This document shows, piece by piece, positions 34,200-41,608 of a stretch of DNA of 64,000 bases. This DNA is from Streptomyces sp. MBT53. GTDB lineage: Bacteria > Actinomycetota > Actinomycetes > Streptomycetales > Streptomycetaceae. The notes beneath the pieces are model-generated. The model did no database searches. It saw nothing but the letters and a program-made list of their open reading frames with translations, and was not told the DNA's origin. Position 1 is the first letter of the stretch, and every line of letters starts with the position of its first letter. A program made the position numbers and the translations under genes. The stretch covers positions 122,501-186,500 of the forward strand of contig NZ_JAEQAZ010000015.1 of the NCBI RefSeq assembly GCF_016654115.1, written 5' to 3'.

Positions 34200-34813
34200 G
34201 GACGCTGCGTGTCGGGGACGACGCACTGCTCGTCGAGGTCGCCTCCGGGGAGGAGGCCGAGGCCGTCCACGCGGAGCTGCTGCGCCGCCGCGCGGAGGGC
34301 CTCCTCACCGTCCGCGAGATCGTCCCCGCCGCCCGCACGGTCCTCCTCGACGGCCTCGCCGACCCGGCCCGGCTGGCCTCCGAACTGACCGCCTCCGACG
34401 TACCCCCCGCGCCCCCGCGCGCGGGCGAGGTGATCGACCTGCCGGTGCGCTACGACGGCCCGGACCTCGCCGACGTCGCCGCCCTGTGGGGGGTCCCCGA
34501 GGAGGAGGTGGGCCGTATCCACGCGGCCACCGAGTTCCGCGTCGCGTTCTGCGGATTCGCCCCCGGCTTCGGCTACCTCACCGGCCTCCCGGCCCGCTAC
34601 GACGTCCCGCGCCGGGCCACCCCGCGCACGGCTGTGCACGCCGGTGCCGTGGGCCTGGCGGGCCCGTACACCGGCGTGTATCCCCGTGCCTCGCCCGGCG
34701 GTTGGCAGCTGATCGGTACGACGGACGCGGTCCTGTGGGACCACACGCGTGTGCCTGCCGCGCTGCTGTCGCCGGGCACGCGCGTGCGCTTCGTCCCGGT
34801 GGCGGACGTATGA
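34196..34813 (+). CDS. pxpB: 5-oxoprolinase subunit B (KipI family)
   Basis: This 205-residue KipI-type allophanate hydrolase subunit 1 domain protein contains EFRVAFCGFAPGFGYLTGLP and TPRTAVHAGAVGLAG, both family hallmarks. With PxpC it forms the carboxyl/ATP-handling half of 5-oxoprolinase. The GTG at 34196 overlaps the pxpA stop, and its own stop overlaps the pxpC ATG by 4 nt, so the three are translationally coupled. The older KipI kinase-inhibitor name reflects a secondary role in Bacillus. Confidence 0.95.
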   Translation: MRTLRVGDDALLVEVASGEEAEAVHAELLRRRAEGLLTVREIVPAARTVLLDGLADPARLASELTASDVPPAPPRAGEVIDLPVRYDGPDLADVAALWGVPEEEVGRIHAATEFRVAFCGFAPGFGYLTGLPARYDVPRRATPRTAVHAGAVGLAGPYTGVYPRASPGGWQLIGTTDAVLWDHTRVPAALLSPGTRVRFVPVADV

Positions 34814-35679
34814 CGGACCGCGCACTCGCCGTCGTCCGGGCCGGGGCCCTGACCACCGTGCAGGACCTGGGGCGGCCCGGACACGCACACCTGGGGGTGC
34901 CGCGTTCCGGGGCGCTCGACGGGCCCGCGGCGGCGCTCGTCAACCGGCTGGTCGGCAATCCGCCCGAGGCGGCCGTCCTGGAGACGACCCTCAACGGCTG
35001 TGCCGTACGGCCTCGTTCAACGATTCTCGTGGCGGTCGGCGGCGCGCCCTGCCCGGTCACGGTCGACGGACGGCCCGTGGCCTGGGGAGCACCCGTGCAC
35101 GTGCCCGCCGGGGCCCTCCTGGACATCGGAACGGCCTTCTCCGGAGTACGCGCCTACGTCGCCTTCGCCGGCGGTGTCGCCGTGGAGCCGGTGCTCGGCA
35201 GCCGTTCGACGGACCTGCTGTCCGGGCTCGGTCCGGCGCCGCTCACGAACGGCGCCATACTGCCGCTGGGTTCCCCGACCGGCCTCCACGCGCGCGTGGA
35301 CTTCGCCCCGCAGCCGCGCCCCCCGGTCGAACTCGTCCTCCGGGTGACGCTCGGCCCCCGCGACGACTGGTTCACGCCGGAGGCCGTACGGACGTTCACG
35401 TCACGCGTGTACCAGGTGTCGTCGGCGAGCAACCGCATCGGGCTGCGCACCGAGGGCCCCACCCTGGAGCGTGCCCTGACCGGTGAACTCCCCAGCGAGG
35501 GCATGGTCCTGGGCGCCGTCCAGGTCCCCCCGGACGGCCGCCCCGTGGTCTTCCTCGCCGACCATCCCACCACCGGCGGCTACCCGGTGATCGCGGTCGT
35601 CCGCCCGACGGACCTCCCGGCCGCCGCGCAGGCGGTGCCCGGAACCCCGGTCCGTTTCGTGGCCGTACGACGCCGCTGA
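34810..35679 (+). CDS. pxpC: 5-oxoprolinase subunit C (KipA family)
   Basis: This 289-residue biotin-dependent-carboxyltransferase-like (KipA) domain protein has TVQDLGRPGHAHLGVPRSGA near the N-terminus and SNRIGLRTEGP plus FLADHPTTGGYPVIA later. It closes the operon and completes 5-oxoprolinase. An 11-nt piece of the upstream operator (CGTTCAACGAT at 35014-35024) recurs inside its coding sequence. It is convergent with the SGNH hydrolase gene, 15 nt apart. Confidence 0.95.
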   Translation: MTDRALAVVRAGALTTVQDLGRPGHAHLGVPRSGALDGPAAALVNRLVGNPPEAAVLETTLNGCAVRPRSTILVAVGGAPCPVTVDGRPVAWGAPVHVPAGALLDIGTAFSGVRAYVAFAGGVAVEPVLGSRSTDLLSGLGPAPLTNGAILPLGSPTGLHARVDFAPQPRPPVELVLRVTLGPRDDWFTPEAVRTFTSRVYQVSSASNRIGLRTEGPTLERALTGELPSEGMVLGAVQVPPDGRPVVFLADHPTTGGYPVIAVVRPTDLPAAAQAVPGTPVRFVAVRRR

Positions 35680-35694
35680 GGCCCCCTGTGCGCC

Positions 35695-36555
35695 CTATGC
35701 GACGTCGGGCTGCTTCTCCCCCACCGAGAGGGCGGCCAGCGCCGCCGACACCGCGTGGGACGCGCTCAGGTCGAGCCGGGCGCTGGTGCCCCGCGCGCGG
35801 TGGCGCATCTCGTCGGCGGCCAGCCTGAGGAGCTGCGGCAGCAGGTCGGTGCAGCGGCGGGCCACCCAGCCGGTGCCCGCGGTCGCCAGCCACCACAGGC
35901 TGGCCGACTTGGTGGGGGCGGGGAACTCGGGCTCGGGCGAGGGCGCGGCCCCCGTGGCCACACCCTCCTCGGCGAGCAACGCGTGGAACCGCAGGGCCAG
36001 TTGGCGGTGACCCCGCTCTCCGGGGTGCAGCCGGTCCGCGCTCCAGATCGCGCGGTCCATGATCCACTCGCCCTCCGCGGCATGCAGATGCACGGCGCCG
36101 TAGCGCTCGGAGAGCGCGTGCACCACCGTGTTCACCGCTCGCTGGCGCCGGGCGAGCGGGCGGGCCAGTGCGCCCGGAAGGCCGAGCATGGCGCCCGGGT
36201 CGGGCAGACAGGCCGTCAGGAGGACCGCGCCCTGTGCCGTGAAGGCCGCGTAGACCTCGTCGAGCCGGGCGGCCAGGGCCTGGATGTCGAAGGTGCAGCG
36301 CAGGGTGTCGTTGACGCCTATGACGACGGAGACGACGTCCGGGTTCAGGGCGAGCCCGGCCGGGGTCTGCCGTTCCAGCACGTCCCGCGACTGTGCCCCG
36401 CTGACCGCGAGGTTCGTGAACTCCACGGTGTCTTCGGGCTGCCCGGCCAGCCCGTCGGCGAGCAGGGCGGCCCAACCGCGCCATGCCTCGCCGACGGGAT
36501 CGCCCACGCCCTCGGTGAGCGAGTCACCGAGGGCGACGAAACGGACCGTTCTCAT
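35695..36555 (-). CDS. SGNH/GDSL-type esterase or lipase
   Basis: This 286-residue hydrolase shows the SGNH blocks in order: ALGDSLTEGVGD (nucleophile Ser), GVNDTLR and DRLHPGERGH (Asp-His pair). The catalytic core occupies about residues 1-205; the last 80 residues are extra and less conserved. No signal peptide is present, so it acts in the cytosol. The ATG at 36555 overlaps the stop of the upstream glycosyltransferase by 4 nt, so the protein is probably made with two glycosyltransferases and may deacylate a glycolipid or glycan they build. The substrate is unknown. Confidence 0.88.
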   Translation of the reverse strand: MRTVRFVALGDSLTEGVGDPVGEAWRGWAALLADGLAGQPEDTVEFTNLAVSGAQSRDVLERQTPAGLALNPDVVSVVIGVNDTLRCTFDIQALAARLDEVYAAFTAQGAVLLTACLPDPGAMLGLPGALARPLARRQRAVNTVVHALSERYGAVHLHAAEGEWIMDRAIWSADRLHPGERGHRQLALRFHALLAEEGVATGAAPSPEPEFPAPTKSASLWWLATAGTGWVARRCTDLLPQLLRLAADEMRHRARGTSARLDLSASHAVSAALAALSVGEKQPDVA

Positions 36556-37715
36556 GCCACGCCTCCGGGCACGAAGCGCCGTACCGGGACATCCGCGTCG
36601 TGCGCGGCGAGGAACGCGTCGACCGCCGTGTCCCAGCCGAAGCACTCCGCACGCGCGCGTGCGATCTCCCGCCGCTCCGGCTCGGAGCGCTCCAGCAGCA
36701 TGTCCACGGCGTCCGCGAAGGCCCGCCCGTTGTCCGCGGCCGTGGCCCCGGCGGAACCGATGACCTCGGGGAGCGCGGACGAGGCGCTGGCCACCACGGG
36801 CGTGCCGCAGGCCATCGCCTCCAGGGCGGCGAGCCCGAAGGTCTCGGCCGGCCCGGGTGCCAGGCACACGTCGGCGGACGCCTGGAGCGCGCCGAGCAGC
36901 CGCCGGTCGGAGACGTGCCCGAGGAAGGTGACCGGCAACCCGCGTTCCCGCGCCCGCTGTTCGAGCCGGGCCCGCAGCGGTCCGTCCCCGGCGACCACGA
37001 GGGCCGCCCGCCGCCCGCGCCGTACCAGCGCCTCCAGGGCGTCGAGCGCCGTGCCGGGCTTCTTCTCCACGGACAGCCTGGTGCAGGTCACCAGGAGAAC
37101 CTGGTCCACGCGCGCGTACTGCGCGCGCACCACCGGGTCCCGCAGCGCCGGGGTCCGTCCCACCAGGTCGACGCCCAGCGGGGCCCGTACGACGTTGCGG
37201 GCGCCGATGCGGACGAACTCCCGCTCGGCGAACTCGGTGGTGCACACCACGCGCGCGTAGGTGTGCGCCGTACGGACGTTGAGGGCGTCGGCGGTGCGCC
37301 GGGACATGTTCTCCGACAGGCCCCAGGTGCGCAGGACGCCGTCGGCGGTCTCGTGGGACACCATCACGGCGGGGATGCGGGCCCGCCTGGCCCATTTGCC
37401 GGTCCAGCGCAGGGTCGTGCGGTCGGAGACCTCCAGGCGGTCGGGGGCGAGTTGTTCCAGGAGGTTGGCCACGCGCCGCTTGTCGGCGAGGACGCGGTAG
37501 CCGCCGGTGCCGGGCAGCAGCGGCCCGGGCAGGGTGATGATCCGGCCCTGCTCGGTCTCGCAGTCGGTATGGCGCTCGCCGGGCACGATGAGGACCGGGT
37601 GGTGCCCGGCCTCCTTGAAGCCCTTGCCCAGCTCGCGCAGGGCGGTGCGCAGCCCCCCTGAGGAGGGGGCCACGAAGTTGGCGAGCCTGACGATCCGCAG
37701 CGCAGCGGTGTTCAC
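36552..37715 (-). CDS. GT4 family glycosyltransferase
   Basis: This 387-residue GT-B fold enzyme begins with LANFVAPSSGGLRTAL, the acceptor-side glycine loop. The donor side has GDGPLRARLE and PAETFGLAALEAMACGTPV, whose E-x7-E pattern is the GT4 nucleotide-sugar site. It is likely cytosolic or membrane-peripheral. GTG 37715 overlaps the stop of the upstream glycosyltransferase by 4 nt, and its own stop overlaps the SGNH gene. The sugar and acceptor cannot be read, although mannosylation of a lipid is usual for such actinobacterial pairs. Confidence 0.88.
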   Translation of the reverse strand: MNTAALRIVRLANFVAPSSGGLRTALRELGKGFKEAGHHPVLIVPGERHTDCETEQGRIITLPGPLLPGTGGYRVLADKRRVANLLEQLAPDRLEVSDRTTLRWTGKWARRARIPAVMVSHETADGVLRTWGLSENMSRRTADALNVRTAHTYARVVCTTEFAEREFVRIGARNVVRAPLGVDLVGRTPALRDPVVRAQYARVDQVLLVTCTRLSVEKKPGTALDALEALVRRGRRAALVVAGDGPLRARLEQRARERGLPVTFLGHVSDRRLLGALQASADVCLAPGPAETFGLAALEAMACGTPVVASASSALPEVIGSAGATAADNGRAFADAVDMLLERSEPERREIARARAECFGWDTAVDAFLAAHDADVPVRRFVPGGVA

Positions 37716-38839
37716 GCCGCCACCACCACCTTGCGGGCGGCGAGGACGTCGCCGTAGTGCGCGATCAGCTGGTCGCCGACGGCCGCCCAGGTGCGGCCCT
37801 CGACCATGGCCCGCGCGGCGGTGCCGTACTCGGCGCGCAGCGCGGGATCGGCGGCCAGGGTCCGTACGGCGTTCGTCACGGCGGTCTCGTCGCGCGGCGG
37901 GAAGAGGAACCCGGTGCGCCCGTGGGCGACCAGGTCGAGCGGACCGCCGGCGGCGGGCGCGACGACGGGGACGCCGCTGGCCATGGCTTCCTGGACGGTC
38001 TGACAGAAGGTCTCAAAAGGTCCGGTGTGCACGAATATGTCCAACGAGGCGAAGATACGGGCGAGCTCGTCGCCCGTACGGCGTCCGAGGAAGACCGCGC
38101 CCGGCAGCGCCTCGGTGAGGTGCGGCTGGCTGGGTCCGTCGCCGACGACCACGACCTTGACGCCCTCAAGGCCGCAGACTCCGGCGAGGAGTTCGATCTG
38201 CTTCTCGGGGGCGAGCCGGCCGACGTAGCCGACGATCAGTTCGCCGTTCGGGGCAATTTCGCGCCGCAGTGCCTCGTCGCGGTACTCGGGGCGGAAGCGC
38301 TCGGTGTCGACCCCGCGCGGCCAGAGCCTGACCCGGGGCACGCCGTGTGCCTCCAGGTCGCCGAGGGCCGCGCTGGAGGGCGCGAGGGTGCGGTCGGCGG
38401 CGGCGTGGACGGACCGTATGCGCCGCCAGGCGGTGGACTCGCCGGCACCGACGTACGTGCGGGCGTATCCGGCCAGGTCGGTCTGGTAGACGGCCACGGC
38501 GGGGATGCCGAGCCGGGCGGCGGCGGCCATGCCGCGGACGCCGAGGATGAAGGGGCTGGCCAGGTGCACGATGTCGGCGCGGTGTTCGGTGATGGCCGCG
38601 GCGACGCGTCGGCTGGGGAGGGCGACGCGGACCTGGGGGTAGCCCGGGAGCGGTAGGGAGGGGATGCGGATGACTGGGCACGGCGACTGGGCGTCGGGCC
38701 CGGAACCGGCCGCGGTGGCCGGCGCGACGACGAGCGGATGATGACCGCGATCCACGAGGTGCCGGGCGGTCTGGAGCGCGCAGTGGGCCACGCCGTTCAC
38801 ATCGGGGGGAAAGGATTCGGTCACGATGACGACACGCAT
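37712..38839 (-). CDS. GT4 glycosyltransferase, MgtA/PimB-like mannosyltransferase
   Basis: This 375-residue GT-B enzyme has an N-terminus, RVVIVTESFPPDVNGVAH, that is typical of the GDP-mannose-dependent alpha-mannosyltransferases MgtA and PimB. Later motifs are YVGRLAPEKQ, VVGDGPSQ and FETFCQTVQEAMASGVPVV, containing the E-x7-E donor site. It is the first gene of a three-gene overlapping operon (two transferases and an SGNH hydrolase). A glycolipid mannosyl step is the best guess. Start ATG 38839; the 139-nt gap upstream holds the operon promoter. Confidence 0.88.
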   Translation of the reverse strand: MRVVIVTESFPPDVNGVAHCALQTARHLVDRGHHPLVVAPATAAGSGPDAQSPCPVIRIPSLPLPGYPQVRVALPSRRVAAAITEHRADIVHLASPFILGVRGMAAAARLGIPAVAVYQTDLAGYARTYVGAGESTAWRRIRSVHAAADRTLAPSSAALGDLEAHGVPRVRLWPRGVDTERFRPEYRDEALRREIAPNGELIVGYVGRLAPEKQIELLAGVCGLEGVKVVVVGDGPSQPHLTEALPGAVFLGRRTGDELARIFASLDIFVHTGPFETFCQTVQEAMASGVPVVAPAAGGPLDLVAHGRTGFLFPPRDETAVTNAVRTLAADPALRAEYGTAARAMVEGRTWAAVGDQLIAHYGDVLAARKVVVAA

Positions 38840-38978
38840 ACCCGTGTTGTCGCCGCGCTGGACGTGCCCGCGTCAACGTGGATCTATGCGAACGGTGAAC
38901 GTCCCATGAGCGTTGCGCTGCACACCCGAGCAGGTCAGACGGCGTCCATGCCCGTCTGACCCGCGAGTCACCCCGTGT

Positions 38979-40397
38979 TCACACTGCGGGGGCGTCGGGC
39001 CCGATCCGGCTCCGAACCGCTGTCTGGACCTCCGCTTCCTCGGCCGGGTCGGCGGCGAGCCTGCGGAGCTGTTCCACGACCCGGGCGTCACCGGTCTCGG
39101 CGTGCCGGGCGGCGATCTCCCGGGTGGTCTCCTCGCAGTCCCAGAGGCACTCGACGGCGAAGCCGGTCGGGAAGGAGGGGTCGGTGGCGGCCAGGGCCCG
39201 GGCGGCCCGGCCACGCAGATGGGACGAGGCGGTTTCCCGGTAGACATGGCGCAGGACGGGTGCGGCACAGGCGATGCCGAGGCGGCCTGCGCCGTCGACG
39301 AGGGTCCACAGGGTGGGGGCGTCGGGTCCTTCGCCCATGACGGCCTCCCTGAGGGCGCCGAGGACGAGGTCGCTGTCCTGGGCTCCGCCCCGGCAGGCGA
39401 GCATCCGGCCGGCGGCGGCGCCGAGCGGGTCGGGCCGTCGGGCCCAGCCGCGGGCCCGGTCGACGGCGGCGACGGAGCGCATCCGTTCGAAGGCGTCGAC
39501 GGCAGCCTCCACGACGGGTGCCGTGCCGGTGGCCACGGCGCGCTCGATGAGCTGGAGGGCCTCGGGGTCGTTGCTGTCGGCGAGATACCGGAGGGCGGTG
39601 CAGCGGGCTCCCTCGCTGCCGTCCTTGGCCGCCTCGACGATCTCGGGCCGGTCCTCGGGGCCTGCCACCGCGCTGAGGCAGCGGGCGGCGGGGACGTGCA
39701 GCGCCGAGCCGCGTTCGATGCCCTGTTGGGCCCATTCGAACACCGCTTGCACGCTCCACCCCGGACGGGGCCCGGTTGGTCGCATCTGGCGTTGCCAGCG
39801 GTCGAAGCAGCCGGCTTCCTGAGCGGCACGCACGCGCGTGGCGATCGATTCCCGTGAGTCCTCGGCCCACAGCCGCCAGGGCCGGGGTTCGAAGGCGTCG
39901 CGCACGACGGTGGCCAGTTCGGCCTCGCCCTCGGGATCGGCCGGGAAACGCGCCAGCACGGGGGCGGCGAGGGCGCGCAGGCCCGCGTCGTCGTCCCTGA
40001 GCGCGAGTTCGTCGAGCGCCCAGGCCCAATTGGTCCCGGAGGCCGCGTACCGGCGCAGCAGTACGAGTGCGTCCCGCCTGCCGTAGGAGGCGAGGTGCCC
40101 GAGGACGGCGAGGGCGAGTCCCGTGCGGGACTCCTCGGTGTCGAGGACGTCCTCGGTGTCGAAGAGGTGGGCCTCGACGGCGTCCAGATCGCCGTTCAGA
40201 TCGAGGTACAGACGGGCGTAGTACAGGGAGCGGTTCTCCACCTGCCAGTCGTGGCGGGGGTCGCGCAGAACGCAGTGGTTCAGCGCAGCCAGTGCCTCGG
40301 CACGGGGTGCGGTGAGCGCGTGCAGTGTGCCGTCGCCGCGGCCCCGCTGAAGCAGGCCGAGCAGCGTACCGCTGGGCGCTATGACCGGATCGAACAT
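38979..40397 (-). CDS. HEAT-repeat protein
   Basis: This 472-residue protein consists largely of paired short helices of the HEAT/PBS-lyase type, recognisable from repeats such as GARCTALRYLADSNDPEALQ and HLRGRAARALAATDP. Such solenoids bind protein partners; no catalytic residue is seen. The ATG at 40397 begins MFDPVIAPSGT with GAGG about 9 nt upstream. The gene lies upstream of the mannosyltransferase operon on the same strand, 139 nt away, but is probably separately transcribed. Function unknown. Confidence 0.82.
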   Translation of the reverse strand: MFDPVIAPSGTLLGLLQRGRGDGTLHALTAPRAEALAALNHCVLRDPRHDWQVENRSLYYARLYLDLNGDLDAVEAHLFDTEDVLDTEESRTGLALAVLGHLASYGRRDALVLLRRYAASGTNWAWALDELALRDDDAGLRALAAPVLARFPADPEGEAELATVVRDAFEPRPWRLWAEDSRESIATRVRAAQEAGCFDRWQRQMRPTGPRPGWSVQAVFEWAQQGIERGSALHVPAARCLSAVAGPEDRPEIVEAAKDGSEGARCTALRYLADSNDPEALQLIERAVATGTAPVVEAAVDAFERMRSVAAVDRARGWARRPDPLGAAAGRMLACRGGAQDSDLVLGALREAVMGEGPDAPTLWTLVDGAGRLGIACAAPVLRHVYRETASSHLRGRAARALAATDPSFPTGFAVECLWDCEETTREIAARHAETGDARVVEQLRRLAADPAEEAEVQTAVRSRIGPDAPAV

Positions 40398-40730
40398 GGG
40401 AAACAGCCTCACATCAAGCGTCGACGCAACCGGGGGACGTGCACTACCTGGCCGCGTGACAACACGTCGGGGCGCCCGCCGTTTCCTGCTTGCTGTAGAC
40501 CATTTTCCTCTGCCTCTCGTCGGTGGCCCAAGCGGACCCTCACGGCCCGCGCGGTGCGGCAACACCTGCCCGGCCATCGCGTCCGTGATTCACGACGTCA
40601 TGATGACCCGGCAGTTCTCGCTGCCGCGACCGAAATTTCGGGCGGCCACGTGCTGCCTTCCCCCGTTTTCCCCCGTTTTCCTTGTCGTACCTGGTCACAA
40701 GGCCCGCCCCAGTGAATGACGGACCACATT
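40398..40730 (-). other. Non-coding gap with palindrome and short tandem repeat
   Basis: These 333 nt between the HEAT-repeat and ankyrin genes (both minus) hold no gene I can support. CCGAAATTTCGG at 40630-40641 is a perfect 12-nt palindrome and could be an operator. CCCCGTTTTC is repeated in tandem at 40661-40680. The HEAT gene promoter must be in this region, but no clear boxes stand out. Confidence 0.5.
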
Positions 40731-41123
40731 TCAGTGCGCGCCGAACAGCTCCAGCAGCTCGGTCTTGGCGAACATCCGGGCCGTGTCGAGTGCCGACGGC
40801 GTGCCCGCGGCCGGATCGGCACCGGCCTCCAGCAGGACTTCGATCACTTCCTGCTCGCCCTTGAAGACGGCTCCGGCGAGCGGGGTCTGCCCCCGGTCGT
40901 TGATCCGGTCCGCCTCGGCCCCCCGCGCCAGCAGGGCCCGTACGGCGTCGGCGTGCCCGTGGTACGCGGCGAGCATCACCAGGGAGTCACCGCGGTCATT
41001 GGTGAGATTGGCCGGAACACCCGCGTCCACATACGCCACCAGCGCCTCGGTCCCGCCCTGGCGGGCCAGATCGAAGATCTTGGTCGCGAGCTCCACGACC
41101 TCGGGGTCGGGGGCTTCACTCAT
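40731..41123 (-). CDS. Ankyrin-repeat protein
   Basis: This 130-residue protein has about three ankyrin repeats: TNDRGDSLVMLAAYHGHADA and INDRGQTPLAGAVFKGEQEV are consecutive units, each followed by the LLxxGAD turn. It is cytosolic with no other domain. Ankyrin proteins serve as protein-interaction modules; the partner is unknown. ATG 41123. Divergent from smeA with 256 nt between them. Confidence 0.88.
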   Translation of the reverse strand: MSEAPDPEVVELATKIFDLARQGGTEALVAYVDAGVPANLTNDRGDSLVMLAAYHGHADAVRALLARGAEADRINDRGQTPLAGAVFKGEQEVIEVLLEAGADPAAGTPSALDTARMFAKTELLELFGAH

Positions 41124-41177
41124 CGGCCTGACCGCCTCTCACTAGTACGGGTGAATCGCCAGCGTACTGGCTCCGCC

Positions 41178-41227
41178 GACACATGACCGGCCCTCTCCGA
41201 GGCAAAGATCACCGCAGGGCCCGACAC
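41178..41227 (+). promoter_or_regulatory. Two WhiA-like GACAC boxes upstream of smeA
   Basis: GACAC occurs at 41178-41182 and 41223-41227 on the plus strand, within 205 nt of the smeA start. WhiA binds GACAC-containing sites at sporulation genes. A 5-mer is weak evidence, so this is a pointer rather than an assignment. The rest of the 256-nt divergent gap shows an AT-rich patch at 41300-41325, where the smeA promoter probably lies. Confidence 0.3.
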
Positions 41228-41379
41228 AGGTGAAACCCCTGCTCAGACGGCCCGAATGCGCTCCGCCATCAGAGGGAAATCAGCCGAATTTCACCCACTT
41301 GCACCTTTTATCGTATGGATACATCCTGTGATCCTGGAAGAACTCATGGTGACTGTCCCCACGAACCAGGAGAGCTCAA

Positions 41380-41574
41380 ATGATCCTGTCCATGTCAGGC
41401 GTCGTCCTTCTCGGCATCATCGTCTTCCTCTTCTTCAAGAAGGACGGACTCAAGGCCTCGCACGCCCTGGTGGCCGCACTCTTCGGCTTCTACATGGCCA
41501 GCACGGCCATCGCGCCGAGCATCAAGGCCGGCGGGGAGAGCCTGGCGAGCCTCCTCGGTGGCATCAAGTTCTGA
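41380..41574 (+). CDS. smeA: Small sporulation membrane protein SmeA
   Basis: This 64-residue protein has two hydrophobic stretches (about 4-20 and 29-50, with ALFGFYMASTAIAPSI) separated by the charged turn KKDGLKAS. In S. coelicolor the SmeA protein of this size and pattern targets the FtsK-like SffA to sporulation septa, and its loss gives aberrant spores. AGGAG lies 5-9 nt before the ATG. sffA starts 34 nt downstream, the arrangement known from S. coelicolor. Expression is developmental there. Confidence 0.92.
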   Translation: MILSMSGVVLLGIIVFLFFKKDGLKASHALVAALFGFYMASTAIAPSIKAGGESLASLLGGIKF

Positions 41575-41608
41575 CGCAACCACCCGTACGCACCTCCAGG
41601 AGACAGCA

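Noticed and set aside
35695..36555. SGNH hydrolase as part of the pxp operon, as lipC follows kip genes in B. subtilis
   Set aside because: It is on the opposite strand and is translationally coupled to two glycosyltransferases, so the adjacency to pxpC is probably coincidental.
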